Shown: positions 31,669 through 42,600 of the stretch, piece by piece
How positions within the stretch are numbered: position 1 is the stretch's first letter
How the letters are laid out: every line of letters starts with the position of its first letter
Notes under the pieces: generated by a model
The model's database searches: none
Seen by the model: only the letters and a program-made list of their open reading frames with translations
What the model was told of the DNA's origin: nothing
Position numbers and translations under genes: made by a program
From: Botryococcus braunii
Lineage: Eukaryota > Chlorophyta > Trebouxiophyceae
DNA length: 64,000 nt
Assembly (NCBI GenBank): GCA_002005505.1
Contig: KV908673.1
Coordinates: forward strand, 73,761-137,760
Reading direction: 5' to 3'

Positions 31669-33012
31669 TCAAACGGCCGTCTCGCCCCACTTGGGCGGGC
31701 CCAACTCCTGGTGACGGTGGTAGGCGTTGATGGTGTCCTTTGCGTGGTCGAACATGCCCAAGGGCTCCCAGTCGTCTCCGACGTCATAACCTGACCACAG
31801 TACCCAGTACTGGTAGGCTGGGGTACCGTCCGGGAAGTGGAGGGCCCGGTTCCCTTTCATCAAGGGACGGTGACCGAGGATGCCGTCCACGACGTACTCG
31901 GCATGCTCCGTGCCGTCATCGCCCTTGACCATGCGTGGTCCCGGCTGGTATTTGTAAATCCTGAGGCGGTCTGGGTTACGTGGCCCCTTGTAGAGGTCCA
32001 CATATTCCACGTTTATGCGTGGGTGAAACTTCAGGGCGGCGGGGACGTCCAGCTCAACAGAGTTGGGATGGACGGCAGTGACCCGGAAGGGTCCAATCCG
32101 GCGCCTGGCAAGCTTTATGTACTTCTGCGACGTCAGGGCGGCTGGGAACTTCGTCCGAAGGAGAACAAGGTCCCCCTCCTTATAGATCACAGCCCGGCGG
32201 TGGCGGTTCGCCTGGGCCGCCTGCCGCTCCTGAACTGCAGCCAAAAACTTCCGTGCAAGAGTAAGGGAGTCTTGCATCTTCCGGAGGAAAAGACCTGCCC
32301 GATCTGCTTTACCCCCCTCCATGTGTCCCATAGCAAATGGAATGTTTGGGTCCTGTCCATATGTCAAGCGGAACGGTGTGGTGTTGATCGAGGCTTGCCA
32401 TGTATTGTTATAGGCAAACTCTGCAACAGCCAGATGGTTTTCCCATTCTTTAGGCTTATCCCAAACATAATGTTTGAGGTAGTCCTCAAGAATCCTGTTA
32501 ACCCGTTCCGTTTGTCCATCAGATTGTGGGTGATAGGCTGTAGACCGTGCAGGTTTGCAGCCTGTTAAATATAGGAGTATATCCATAAATTTACTCACAA
32601 ACTTAGGATCCCTATCCGACACAAGTTCCTCTGGAAATCCGTGGTATCTCCAGACTTTATCCCTTAGCAAAACTGCTACATCATATGAGTCAGCTTTTGT
32701 GGTGGTGGGCACAAAGTGAGCACACTTACTTAACCGGTCCACCACAACCCATATGGCATCATTCCCGTTTGCATTCCGTGGCAACCCCGTTATGAAATCC
32801 ATGGAAATGCTTTGCCATTTCCTAGTCGGGATTTGCAAGGGGTGAAGGAGGCCTGCGAGCAACTTGTTTGAAGCTTTGACCCTTTGACAAGAATCACAGT
32901 AGACAAAATATTCCCGCACGTCCTCTGTCATTCCCGGCCACCACCATTCCCGTTTCACCAGTTCATACATCTTGGCAAAACCAGGGTGTCCTTCATACAA
33001 TGGTTCATGCAA
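31669..33012 (-). pseudogene. pol: Gyp2 pol: integrase with chromodomain
   Basis: 447 codons, internally uninterrupted but out of frame with RNase H upstream. It shows the HHCC end (HPGFAKMYEL, YCDSCQRVKA) and catalytic Asp in MDFITGLP, Asp in SDRDPKF and Glu in DGQTERVNR. The GPF/Y region (RRIGPFRVTAV) is followed by a C-terminal chromodomain (AEYVVDGILGHR, YWVLWSGYDVGDDWEPLGMF, INAYHRH). Chromodomains of this class direct integration to methylated-histone chromatin. This domain is what Gyp1 has lost in part. Confidence 0.9.
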
Positions 33013-33070
33013 TGCCTTGAGTATATCTTGTCATAGGTTTCTCCCCACGACTCCTTCCCCATCCTTCACC

Positions 33071-34359
33071 TCATAATGTCCCGGGACATACTTCCGTCCC
33101 TCCTTCCAAAATTCCCATATTCCCATTCCTGAAATGCACCTTCCTTCTGTTCGACCTCTTTCCCAACCACTCATCATCCATGTAAGCCCTCTTTACTAAC
33201 TCCAGGAAGGGTTCACACGTGTCAAGCTGAAGGGTGACTCCGCTCGGGCGGGCCCTCCCGCCGGAGTCCATTGCGACCGGGGGCTTGACACTCCTGAGCT
33301 CGGGCTCCGCTGGCTCGACGTTGCGTCGGAGGTGCCTGGCCGCGAGGATTGGGACCCTGGACAGGGCATCTGCAACGTTAGTCTTGCCTTGCTCCCAAAC
33401 CCAGAGTATGTCAAACTCCTGCAATCGCTCAGCCCACCTTGCTCTTCTTGGGCTAAGTCCTGCCTGTTGTTGCAAAAGGTATTACACTTATGATCAGTGG
33501 TGACGGTGACTGGTTTTCCTAACACATAACATCTCCATTCCTGTAGAGCATACACTACAGCCAGCAATTCCCTTTCCGTAGCACAATAGTTACGCTCTGC
33601 ACTATTCAACTTTTTGCTATAGTATGCTACTACTTTCCCGTCCTGCATGAGAACTGCTCCCACCCCAAAATCACTTGCATCACATGTCACTTGGAATGGT
33701 TTCCGAAGATCAGGTAGTGATAAGATAGGGGCCTCTACCAAAGCAGTCTTCAATTCTGAAAAAGATTCCTCCTGTTCCAATTCCCATTCCCATGCCCTCT
33801 TGCTGCTTGACAACTTTGTTAAAGGAGCAGCGATGGCACTAAAGTCCCTGATAAACTTCCTGAAGTAGTTTGCAAGGCCCAGAAACCTACGGACATCTGT
33901 GCTGTTTTTGGGTACGGGCCATTCCTTGACTACTTCCACCTTTTGTGGGTCCACCTTTAATCCATCCCCTCCAATGATATGCCCCAAGTATCGAAGTTCA
34001 GAACGTATAAACTCACACTTGGGTAGCTTGGCAAAGAGTTGCTTCTCTCGCAAGCGAGCGAAGACTTTTTCCAAATGAACATAGTGCATGTTTTCATCCT
34101 TGCTGAAAATGAGCACATCATCCAAATAGACAACGACAAATCCCTCCCGAATGAAATCATGGAAGATTTCATTCATCAGCCGCTGAAAAGTGGCCGGAGC
34201 ATTCGTTAAACCAAAGGGGAGCACCAGAAACTCGTACAACCCAAATGGTGTTCTAAATGGTGTCTTTGGGATATCTTCTTCTTTAAGCCGGACCTGATGG
34301 TATCCGCTCAATAAGACCAGGCTTGAGAAGACCTTTGCTCCTTTGAGCCTATCAAGCAA
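33071..34359 (-). pseudogene. pol: Gyp2 pol: RT C-terminal part and RNase H
   Basis: RT from LSGYHQVRL through YLDDVLIFS and GLANYFRKFI, then RNase H (CDASDFGVGAVL, YCATERELLAVVYAL, TTDHKCNTF). A frameshift near 33470 (CNTF then NNRQ) shifts the end to a second frame, with LSPRRARWAERLQEF read at 33071-33475. Another shift separates it from the 5' RT part near 34350. Confidence 0.88.
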
Positions 34360-35774
34360 ATCATCATCCGGGGCAAGGGGTACCTATCCGGAATGGTAAT
34401 CTGATTGACAGCTCTATAATCAATTACCATCCTATAAGTTCCTTCCTTCTTTTTAACAAAATCAACAGGAGATGCATAAGGTGAGTGACTGGGCCGGATG
34501 TGCCCTAATGCGAGAGGCTCATCCACTGTTTTAGTACACTCTTCCATTTCTAGAGAAGACAAACGATAAGCAGGCTTATTAGGAGGTACAGAGCCAGGTT
34601 GTATCCTGATGGTGTGATACACCTGTCTGTGCGGTGGCAATCCTGGCAAACCTTGAGGAAACAAATCACTGTACTCCCTAAGGAGCACCCCCAATTGTTC
34701 CGGTTTGCCCTTCAACACCTCCTCCAGTCCCAAGGATCCCGTGAGCTTACTTGACGACGACGTTTGTTCCTCCTCCTCTTCCTCTATTATTCCCTCTTCC
34801 TCTCCCTCCACTGGGGGTTCCGAGAATAATTCCGGGACCGGCCCGCCCTGGGTACCCGGTCCCGAGGAGTTGGTTGAGGAGATGTGAAATTCGTCGTCGG
34901 AGGGATCGAGCCCGTTTTCCTCCAGGGATGACTCCTGCTCATCCCATGCATACTCTTCAGGTCTCATGACAACATTCAACAGACAAAGTCTCCATTCATC
35001 TACTTTGTTCTTCCCCTTCCTCACTATGTTCATACCCCATTGCAACGTGCAGGGTAAGACTTTCCTGTGAGGGTCCAACGTTACCCAGTTCCCTTGATGT
35101 TTTATCTGTGCCTTTCCAACCCCAACACTGACTGTGGCCTCCCTTGGAGACATCCAGTCTTGACCCAAAATGAGATCCACTCCCTCCATGATAGAATCAC
35201 ATACAAAGAAAGTATGGCGGGTGACTACCGAAGGGGTGAACCTAACACTAAGGTCAACCTTCCCCTTGGTTTCAGACAAGGACCCATCTGCAAGGACTAC
35301 TGTTGTTGCTTCCTTGTGATACCTAAGCCCTTGTAGTACTTTGCCTCAGACAAAGGAATGGGTAGCCCTAGTGTCCATGAGTGCACGAAACTCCATGCCT
35401 CGAACAGTAACGGCAAAAGTCAGGTTGAGTGGTGAGAGATTTCCCACATGCCCTACATGACAAGATGGTTGTGGCATGACACATGCAAGCACAAATGAAA
35501 AAGGAAATATTCCTGCCTTGCCCGAGAACATAAATTGTTCTCCCCTACATCCCCGAGCAAGAACTTTTAGTTTGGCCTTTGTCCTGTACTCTAAGAAAAA
35601 CCTGCTGCTTTTCCATGCTTTTTGACTAATAACAAAGCAGGCACCAAGGCTGGGGTCATGTATTCTCTTTGCAAAGAAATCATGCAAGCAAGCCTCTGCA
35701 CAATTTTTCTTAGGTACTACCAACTCAAAGGGTTCAGAGAGTGAAGACAAATAGGCCAAACAATGGGGATCCAT
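34308..35774 (-). pseudogene. pol: Gyp2 pol: protease and N-terminal RT
   Basis: Begins at ATG 35774, 12 bases after the gag TGA and in the same frame as gag. The protease active site reads DTRATHSF instead of DSGASHSF, so the essential Gly is Arg. A TGA follows at once (35346). It continues in frame with ILGQDWM, an acidic linker (EEEEEQ) and RT ([10 protein letters not shown]) until a one-base shift near 34350. Confidence 0.87.
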
Positions 35775-35786
35775 GACCCTTGCGAG

Positions 35787-37049
35787 TCAAGTTTTGGGTT
35801 TCCCCTTCCCTTTCCCCTTCCACTTCCCTCTTCCCTTTCCTTTCCCTTGCCAATTACCTTGCCCTCCTTGAGGTGGTGGAAGCCCTCCTTGCACTGGTGC
35901 CACCACTGGTGGGGCCTCTAGTGCAGAGGGAAAGTAACCCAGTTGAAAAACTGGCGGTTGGAACCCTCCCGCTTTAGCTTTAGCAGCCAACCACTCCCTT
36001 TTCAACTGACATTGCCATGCTTCATGGCCCAACTGTTTGCAGAAGTAATACTCCCTATTAGCGGGGATGACCTTCCGAGAGTCCAATTTTCCCTTCCCTG
36101 GTGCACCAGGGGGTCCTCCAACAGCTCCCCAGAAGGGTGGTGACCCTTGAACTTCCTCTGGGATGTGAGCTGCACCAAGATTGGTGTGGAAGTTTGATAG
36201 TGTCCTCCTCTTGGGGGGACCTCCCTGTGCATCCCCATGGGCACTCTTGAAACCACCTTCATACTTGACCACAAAAGAGCACAAGTCATCCAGGTCTGTG
36301 AAGGGTTTCCCTGTCCCGGGGTTGATGGTACTGGCCAATCTTAGCCGCACATTCAGACCCTTCATGAATAGGTGTAGCTTGTCCTGCTCTGCCATTTCAT
36401 ATTCTACCTCAATATCCGAAAGCAAAGCAACAAATCTTTCAATGTACCTCTCCACACTTTCATTTCCCTGGTAGACTTTGTCAAGCTTGTGTCTTGCTAT
36501 TGCTACGGTGGCAGTGGCATCATACCGTTTGGACATAAAAGCTTTAAAGTCTTCCCACTCTATGGCATCTTCCTCTCCTCCCTATTTTTCCCACTTACGG
36601 ACAAAAGCATCCCACACTTTGAGAGGTCTTTCATCCAAGTGTTGCACTGCAAGAGCAACCCACTTAGCATCAGGCACGTTAGTGAGTTTAGCATATGATG
36701 CCAATTTCCGTGCAAAAAGCATGAAACTTCCTCTTTTTCCATTAAACAGAGAAGGAGGGGCAGCACGCACTTGCACCGGTTTGAGGATCGGTGCTTGGGC
36801 CTCAGCCTGCCGAGCCTCCAACTTTTGTTCGACTAACGTGTTAATGTATTCTTCATTTTCATCCTTTGACAAGGGGCGTTTCTTCCTTCTGCCTTCCGAT
36901 CCCTCGGTTGTAGGGGCGATCGGGTTCATGGAATCGACGTCCTCCTCTAACAAATCCGTAACCTCGAAGCCTTCCCGCAAAGGACCTTCCAAAAGGCTTC
37001 GGTCGTCTTCAGAAAGGTTTTTAAACCTATCTGATGTCACCGAGCTCAT
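35787..37049 (-). pseudogene. gag: Gyp2 gag, one in-frame TAG
   Basis: Starts MSSVTSDRFKN (37049). The gag core has [32 protein letters not shown] and FMKGLNVRLR. A TAG at 36582-36584 (after FVRKWEK) splits it. The nucleocapsid knuckle reads YYFCKQLGHEAWQC, with the first Cys replaced by Tyr. Tail rich in Gly/Lys/Trp. It ends at TGA (35787-35789) followed by CTC. Confidence 0.88.
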
Positions 37050-37141
37050 CTACGAGGGGCATCCCAAAGTTAGATCCTTGCATCGGCATCTGCCAACTTC
37101 CAACAACTTGATCGAAAACCCCAAAGGATTGATAACGGCTT

Positions 37142-37153
37142 TCGCCGATACCA
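37142..37153 (-). other. Gyp2 primer-binding site
   Basis: Element strand TGGTATCGGCGA, two bases inside the 5' LTR. Same 12 bases as in Gyp1 and Gyp3. Confidence 0.75.
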
Positions 37154-37155
37154 AA

Positions 37156-37619
37156 TGTAATAACTCAACAAAATTTATAAGGAAGTAAGGCAGAAAGGGA
37201 GCAAGGAACGAGGCGCGACACGAGGTCCGTCACTTGGGACAAGAACCACCCCACCACACAGCTTACCCTTAAGGTTTCTCCAGTTCTGTCCTCTCGTGTT
37301 AATCTACTCGGCACGCGGGTTCCTAGCCAGGGGACGCCTATGATTCGAACTCGGCCCATGTACGACTTATGTCCCTCTATCCTTCGTGAGAGCCCTAGAT
37401 CGTCCACTCGTTGGGGTGCTAACGGTGACAACTATTGTCATCAAACACATGCAATGACGGAGTGCCAACTATGCATGGCGTAAGCAACCATCACCGACGG
37501 AAGGGGCTACTCTCGTTCGAGCGGCTAACCACGTGGCTCCCACGGGCGTGCAGTATGGCGCCAAAGGGCGTCTCCCGCAAATGTCCCGAAATGCTCGGAA
37601 ATCCTCGCATTCCGTTACA
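37156..37619 (-). repeat. Gyp2 5' LTR
   Basis: 464 bp, the partner of 30174-30648, followed by target copy TCCTA at 37620. Confidence 0.94.
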
Positions 37620-37624
37620 TCCTA

Positions 37625-39368
37625 GATAGATACGAAAAGCCTTGGACACTGGGAATATCAAGTGAACATCCCATGCACTGCCTTGGGCGCAAATACAACC
37701 CCTCTGCTGGTCTGGTACATGCACAAATGCCAGGCATCCCCAGGTACGTAGAAGGGAAACATCTGGTTTATAGCCCATAAACATTTCACAGGGGGTAAGA
37801 GGCCTGCCTGTGCTTGAACACATGTTCTGGAGGGTGCAAGCTGTTTCCAGAGCTTCTTTCCACATCACCGGACTGGCAGCTGCAAAGTTGAGAAGGGTCC
37901 TGGTTCGCTCCTTTAGGGTCCTATTGGCCCGCTCTGCTATCCCATTCTGTTGCGGGGTATAGGGCGCAGACATCTCCAATTTAGTGCCCTGAGAGGCACA
38001 AAACTCCTTGAATTCGGCATTGATGAATTCAGTGCCCCTGTCACATCGAATGCACTTCACAATGGTTCTCCTTTCTGTCTGCCAAAACAGGATAAGGTCT
38101 CTGACTACAGCTCCAATGACATCCTTTGATTTGACTGGTAAAACTGCTTTCCACCCGGATGCTTTGTCAGCTACAGTCACCCAAAACCGTTCTCCAGTGA
38201 TTGCAGCTGGTGATATAGGACCCACAGTGTCAAGGGGACTCACTGCAGGTCTGGAACTTTCACCAAAAGGTGGGCGAGCATGCTTCCCCTCAATACAAGC
38301 TTCACAGTACTTGGGGCATTTTTCACAAGGGGAAAGGTGTGTGTCCAGGCCAGTGACCAGCTGCTCACTGCTCAAGCGTTGCATCCATGGTTCACCCGGG
38401 TGTCCCAATCTGCTGTGCCACAAGAAACGTCTGGTGCAGTCATGCTTTTGGCTTTTCTTACATTTATTCTTTATGGCTGCTGTCACTGGACATGGGGTTT
38501 TTCTCACTGCTACAGGCAAACAGTTGTGTACATAGTACGGGCCATTCTCTGCGCTCACTGGCATTCTCCACCCATTTGGGCCAGTCACTGCGGTAAAGCC
38601 TCCCACACTGTTTGTAGCAAAGCATGCTCCATCACGGAGTGCAGCGGATACTGATAGGATATTAGTCGTGGCTGAAGGAACACACTGAACATGGTGCAGC
38701 CATAATGGCACATGCTGTGGGGACAATAGACATACTGAGCCAGTTGCAATAATTCCTCCTGTAGCATCAGAGGTGGCAAGTTGAAGGGGAATAGGTGTGG
38801 CATGTACTGTGGGGGCATGCAGCAAGGACAGGCTGTTCACAAGATGCAGTGACGCTCCACTATCCACTAGCCAGGACTGTTTGGACTGTTTGTTGCTGCG
38901 GGAATCCAGCACATTGTAGGACACTACATATGGCATACCTTCTGAAGGAGGAGAGGGAGGACCAGTAGGAGGGTGCAGCAGTGGGAATGCTCCAACTCCA
39001 GGGAAGGCATGCTGCACTGTTGGAGGTGGCTGAGGTACTCCGGGAAATTGCCCTTGGGGCCACATGCCCGCCAGCTGCTGCACAGCTGCAACTACGTTCC
39101 TCTGGGTCTCTGCATCTCTTTGCCGCTTGCGGCAGTCCCGCCAGAAGTGGCCCTTCTTGTGGCAGTAGTTGCAGGTCCCCCTTACCTCCACCTTTGACTC
39201 TGCGTCTGCTGGCTACTTGGGGATGGGTCAGCACACATGCAGCTGGAGCAGGTACAGCTGCAGGTGGAGTTGGCTGTGCCATCATGATCATAGCAGGCTG
39301 ATCTCCATCATCATTGTACCCGGAGGCCTCTCCTGTGGTGGAGATGAGGTCTGCCAGCTGATCCAAGG
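37625..39368 (-). pseudogene. pol: Cop1-b gag C-terminus, protease and integrase
   Basis: Minus-strand frame with intact zinc knuckle CNYCHKKGHFWRDC, protease WLVDSGASLHLV and integrase HSRLGHPG with TVGP, RCDRGTEF and AERANR. Relative to Cop1-a it lacks about five residues just before the first catalytic Asp (PLDTVGP versus PLDRIHIDTVGP). A frameshift at about 39200 separates the gag end (MDQLADLISTTGEASG), and another scrambles the last ~40 residues near 37700. Cut by Gyp2 at 37625 and by Gyp3 at 39368. Confidence 0.88.
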
Positions 39369-39570
39369 TGTAACGGCAGGAAGCTGCCAGGTCCTGAAAT
39401 GTGTAGGATATTGGGCAGGAAGCTGCCGGGTCCTGAAATGAAGGTTCTGGAAAGTGGCACGCGTCTTGGCGTCGAAGGAAGTCCCGGTGCTGACCGGCTT
39501 GTAACAGATTCCGCTGAATGCTCTAACCTGACTGGTGTCTCGTCTCTCTCTCTCTTCCTTTGCCACTATA
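39369..39570 (+). repeat. Gyp3 5' LTR
   Basis: 202 bp, TGTAACGG...CACTATA. Very short for a chromovirus. Contains a CT-rich run (TCTCTCTCTCTCTTCC) near its 3' end and an internal repeat of GGCAGGAAGCTGCC(A/G)GGTCCTGAAATG. Confidence 0.95.
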
Positions 39571-39573
39571 AGG

Positions 39574-39586
39574 TGGTATCGGCGAG
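39574..39586 (+). other. Gyp3 primer-binding site
   Basis: TGGTATCGGCGAG, three bases after the 5' LTR. Identical to the Gyp1 PBS. Confidence 0.78.
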
Positions 39587-39622
39587 TAAAGCAAGGTTTT
39601 GCTAATCTACCTGTTGGGTATA

Positions 39623-42600
39623 ATGTCGGCAGCTACTTTCACCACGTTGGTTACGTCGTATTGTGAGAAGTTGGGGGCGGCCAGCGATGTTGCCGAGCTT
39701 GATGCACTGGATCTCACGCTTGATAGTGACTACCCAAGGTTTCGTAAGAAGGATTTTGATGAACTGATGGCGAAGTGTAAGGTCGAGGTGGCGCGCGATA
39801 ACTACGATGTCGGCGATCATACGGATCTGATCATTAGTTCGATTGCCCAGTTTTATGTCGCTACTGTTAAATTTCTAAAGATAGGTGCTCTTGCTGCTTT
39901 TTGTCCTGTCTGGGCTACAAGTTATGCGCGAAAGGTTTTTATGACGGAGGTTGCTCGTGATCCTGCGGTGTCGCACAAGCTTCCGTCTAATGCGTTAGGC
40001 AAGCCGCCGGTGTTCACGGGAAATAACACTAGGCACTGGGTTGATATTGTTAAGAATTATGTTGAGGCACAGGGAATCAACGATGACCAGCAAAAACTTT
40101 GCGTTGGCGTCTCATTTCTCTCTACAAGCATTCAGGGTCACTGGTCCTCGTATGTCGTAACCCATCCTTCCCCTACTTTCGAAGATTTTCAGCAATTCCT
40201 GTTTGATTTTTATGACAAGAATGTAGGGGTGACGGAGGCCCGCCGCCACTGGCAGGGGGTTCGTCAAGGTTCGAAGTCTGTTCAGGAGTATGCCTTGGCG
40301 TTTAACTCTGCTCTTGCCGACCTGAATTCCGTGCCTGGTGGGGAGGTCACGGAGAATGAGAAGGTTACGAATTTTCTGAATGGGTTGCGTGCATCGTTGC
40401 ATTCTCAGTGTCGAATTAACCACAAAACTGGTCGTGCTTTCGATTCGTATATGGAGCTCTACCAGATCGCTCATGGGCTCGATGATACTGTCGCTGAAGG
40501 GTTTCGTTCGCGCGGTTCCGATATGTTAACTTCGAATCACCATGCTTATCGTGGGTTTGGTCGTTTCGATCGTGGGTTTGGTCGTCCGCGCGGTGTGTTT
40601 AAGGCTCGTGGGTTTCGTGCTCGTGGTCGCGGTTTTGATCGCGGTGATCGCTCGCATCATCGCCATGTCCCCGGTTTTCATCATGGGTCTTTTCCATCCC
40701 AGTCCATGCCGCTCACTTGTTATGGGTGTGGCCTCCCTGGCCACAAGCAGTCCGAGTGCCCTATGACTCCCCGGTTCTCGCAAGGATCTGCGCAGGTACC
40801 GCAAGCCCCAGCACATCACGCCGGTCCCCCAAATTCTGGTCGCGGCAATGCACCGAGTGGGCGTGGATCCTCTCGTGGGTGTGGGCGCTTTGGCTGGTAT
40901 GAAGACTTATCTTTCTCAAAACTTGTGGCTGCTCATGTTTGTTTGGAATGGGGACCTGGAATTGAAATCCTTGTTTGTGAAAATCTACCCCAAGTGAACC
41001 TGCAAGATGGTCATGTGTATGCGTTCGTGCTTAAGCCCGAAAAAGCCCATGAAGTGCTCTCCGAGTATAATGCCCTGAAGAAGAATGCCCGTCAGATTGG
41101 CGCTTATTTTGTATTGCCCAAACGAGTTGCTAAGGCAGTAAGTGTTGCTCCCCTTTTAAATAGTAAAGAGAGAATTATGGAGGGGAGGCGCAACGAAAGA
41201 GTAGCTTTGAAAAGTGCGCATGGGGAAGAGAGAATTGTGGCCCCGTGGTCTTTTGAAGTGTGGTATGACAAGAAGAGGCCCAGTATATCAATGGTGAGAA
41301 AAGAACACCCCGAAGCGCAAATGGTCTTGCGCGGTATGGTTGCAGGGGCAACCGCTGATTGTGCAGTTGATACCGGGGGAGAACTCTCATTCATCTCGGC
41401 AGAATTTCTGAAGAAAGTGAACATAACCCCGAAACAAGTGGATGAATTGGAAGTGGAAGTGGCCACGGGTGACATTGCGAAAGTGGTGCAACAAGTGCAG
41501 TTGCGAACAGTTTTCAAGTCTTTGCCTTGTGTGCATACTTACTATGTGCTACCAAAATTGGCTGGTGACTGTGATGTCTTGTTGGGCATGGATTTCCTTA
41601 AGCGCTATAAGGCCAAGATTGATGTAGCGGAAGATACGTGTACATTTTGGAACAGAGGGCGAGGCGTGATTGTTAAGTCCATTTCTGCTACTGCTAAGAG
41701 CGCTAGAAAGAAGTCCACTGTCATCTCTGCGAGGCATTTGGCGCGCTGTATGAAGCAAGGCTGTCCAGTGTTTGTGGGCATGGTAAGCAAGAATGAAGGG
41801 CATGATAACGAGACACGCTCGGATGAGCAAGGGCATGAACATGTTGATAGGCAAGAGGGCAACGAAGCGCGTAACGAAGGGCATAGCGATTATGATCATG
41901 ATGTTAAAGAGTTCGAACCTGCTTTTGGGCCTACAAACAAGGCCGATGTCCCTTCTGATAAAAGTGGATTGAATCACCCCATTTGTCAACATCTTCGTGC
42001 TGAGTTCAGTGATGTCTTTTCTGAGAAATTAGAAGGCCTACCTCCTGACAGACATCTGTTCCACACTATCCCATTGTATAGTGAACATGTTCCTCCATCC
42101 CGACCTGGTTACCGTTTAGCTTTGCCTGAGTTGCAAGAAGCACAGAGACAGGTTGCTGAACTTCTTGAGCAGGGATTGATTCAACCAAGTTGCAGTCCGT
42201 TTAGCAGACCTGTTCTGTTTGTGAAGAAAAAGGATGACACGTTGCGTATGGTTATCGACTATCGTGCGTTAAACCGCATTACTGTCCCTGATCGTTATCC
42301 TCTCCCGCGGATTGATGAGTTGCTTGATAAACTGCAAGGTGCTGTGTGCTTTACAAGTCTTGATTTACTCTCTGGTTATCATCAAAATCGCTTGCAAGAG
42401 GAAGATGTTCCCAAAACTGCTTTCCGTGTTCCTTTTGGCCATTATGAGTTCAAAGTTCTACCCTTCGGTTTGACAAATGCCCCCGCTACTTTTCAACGTA
42501 TGATGAATCGCGTATTCCATGACTTTGTGGCTGAAGGCTTTGTGGTAGTGTACCTTGATGATGTTTTGATCTTCTCTAAAACCGAGGAAGAGCATAAAGA

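Larger units (their letters stand above)
30174..37619 (-). mobile_element. Gyp2, Ty3/Gypsy chromovirus inserted in Cop1-b integrase
   Basis: Minus-strand Ty3 element, LTRs TGTAATAA...TTACA (475 and 464 bp), target duplication TCCTA (30169-30173 and 37620-37624). Order: gag, protease, RT, RNase H, integrase with all three catalytic residues, chromodomain. It is related to Gyp1 but distinct in LTR and sequence. Gag, protease, RT and RNase H carry stops or frameshifts. Confidence 0.95.

Noticed and set aside
37491..37624. Extension of the Cop1-b integrase frame past 37625
   Set aside because: It runs into the Gyp2 5' LTR; not part of the copia protein.
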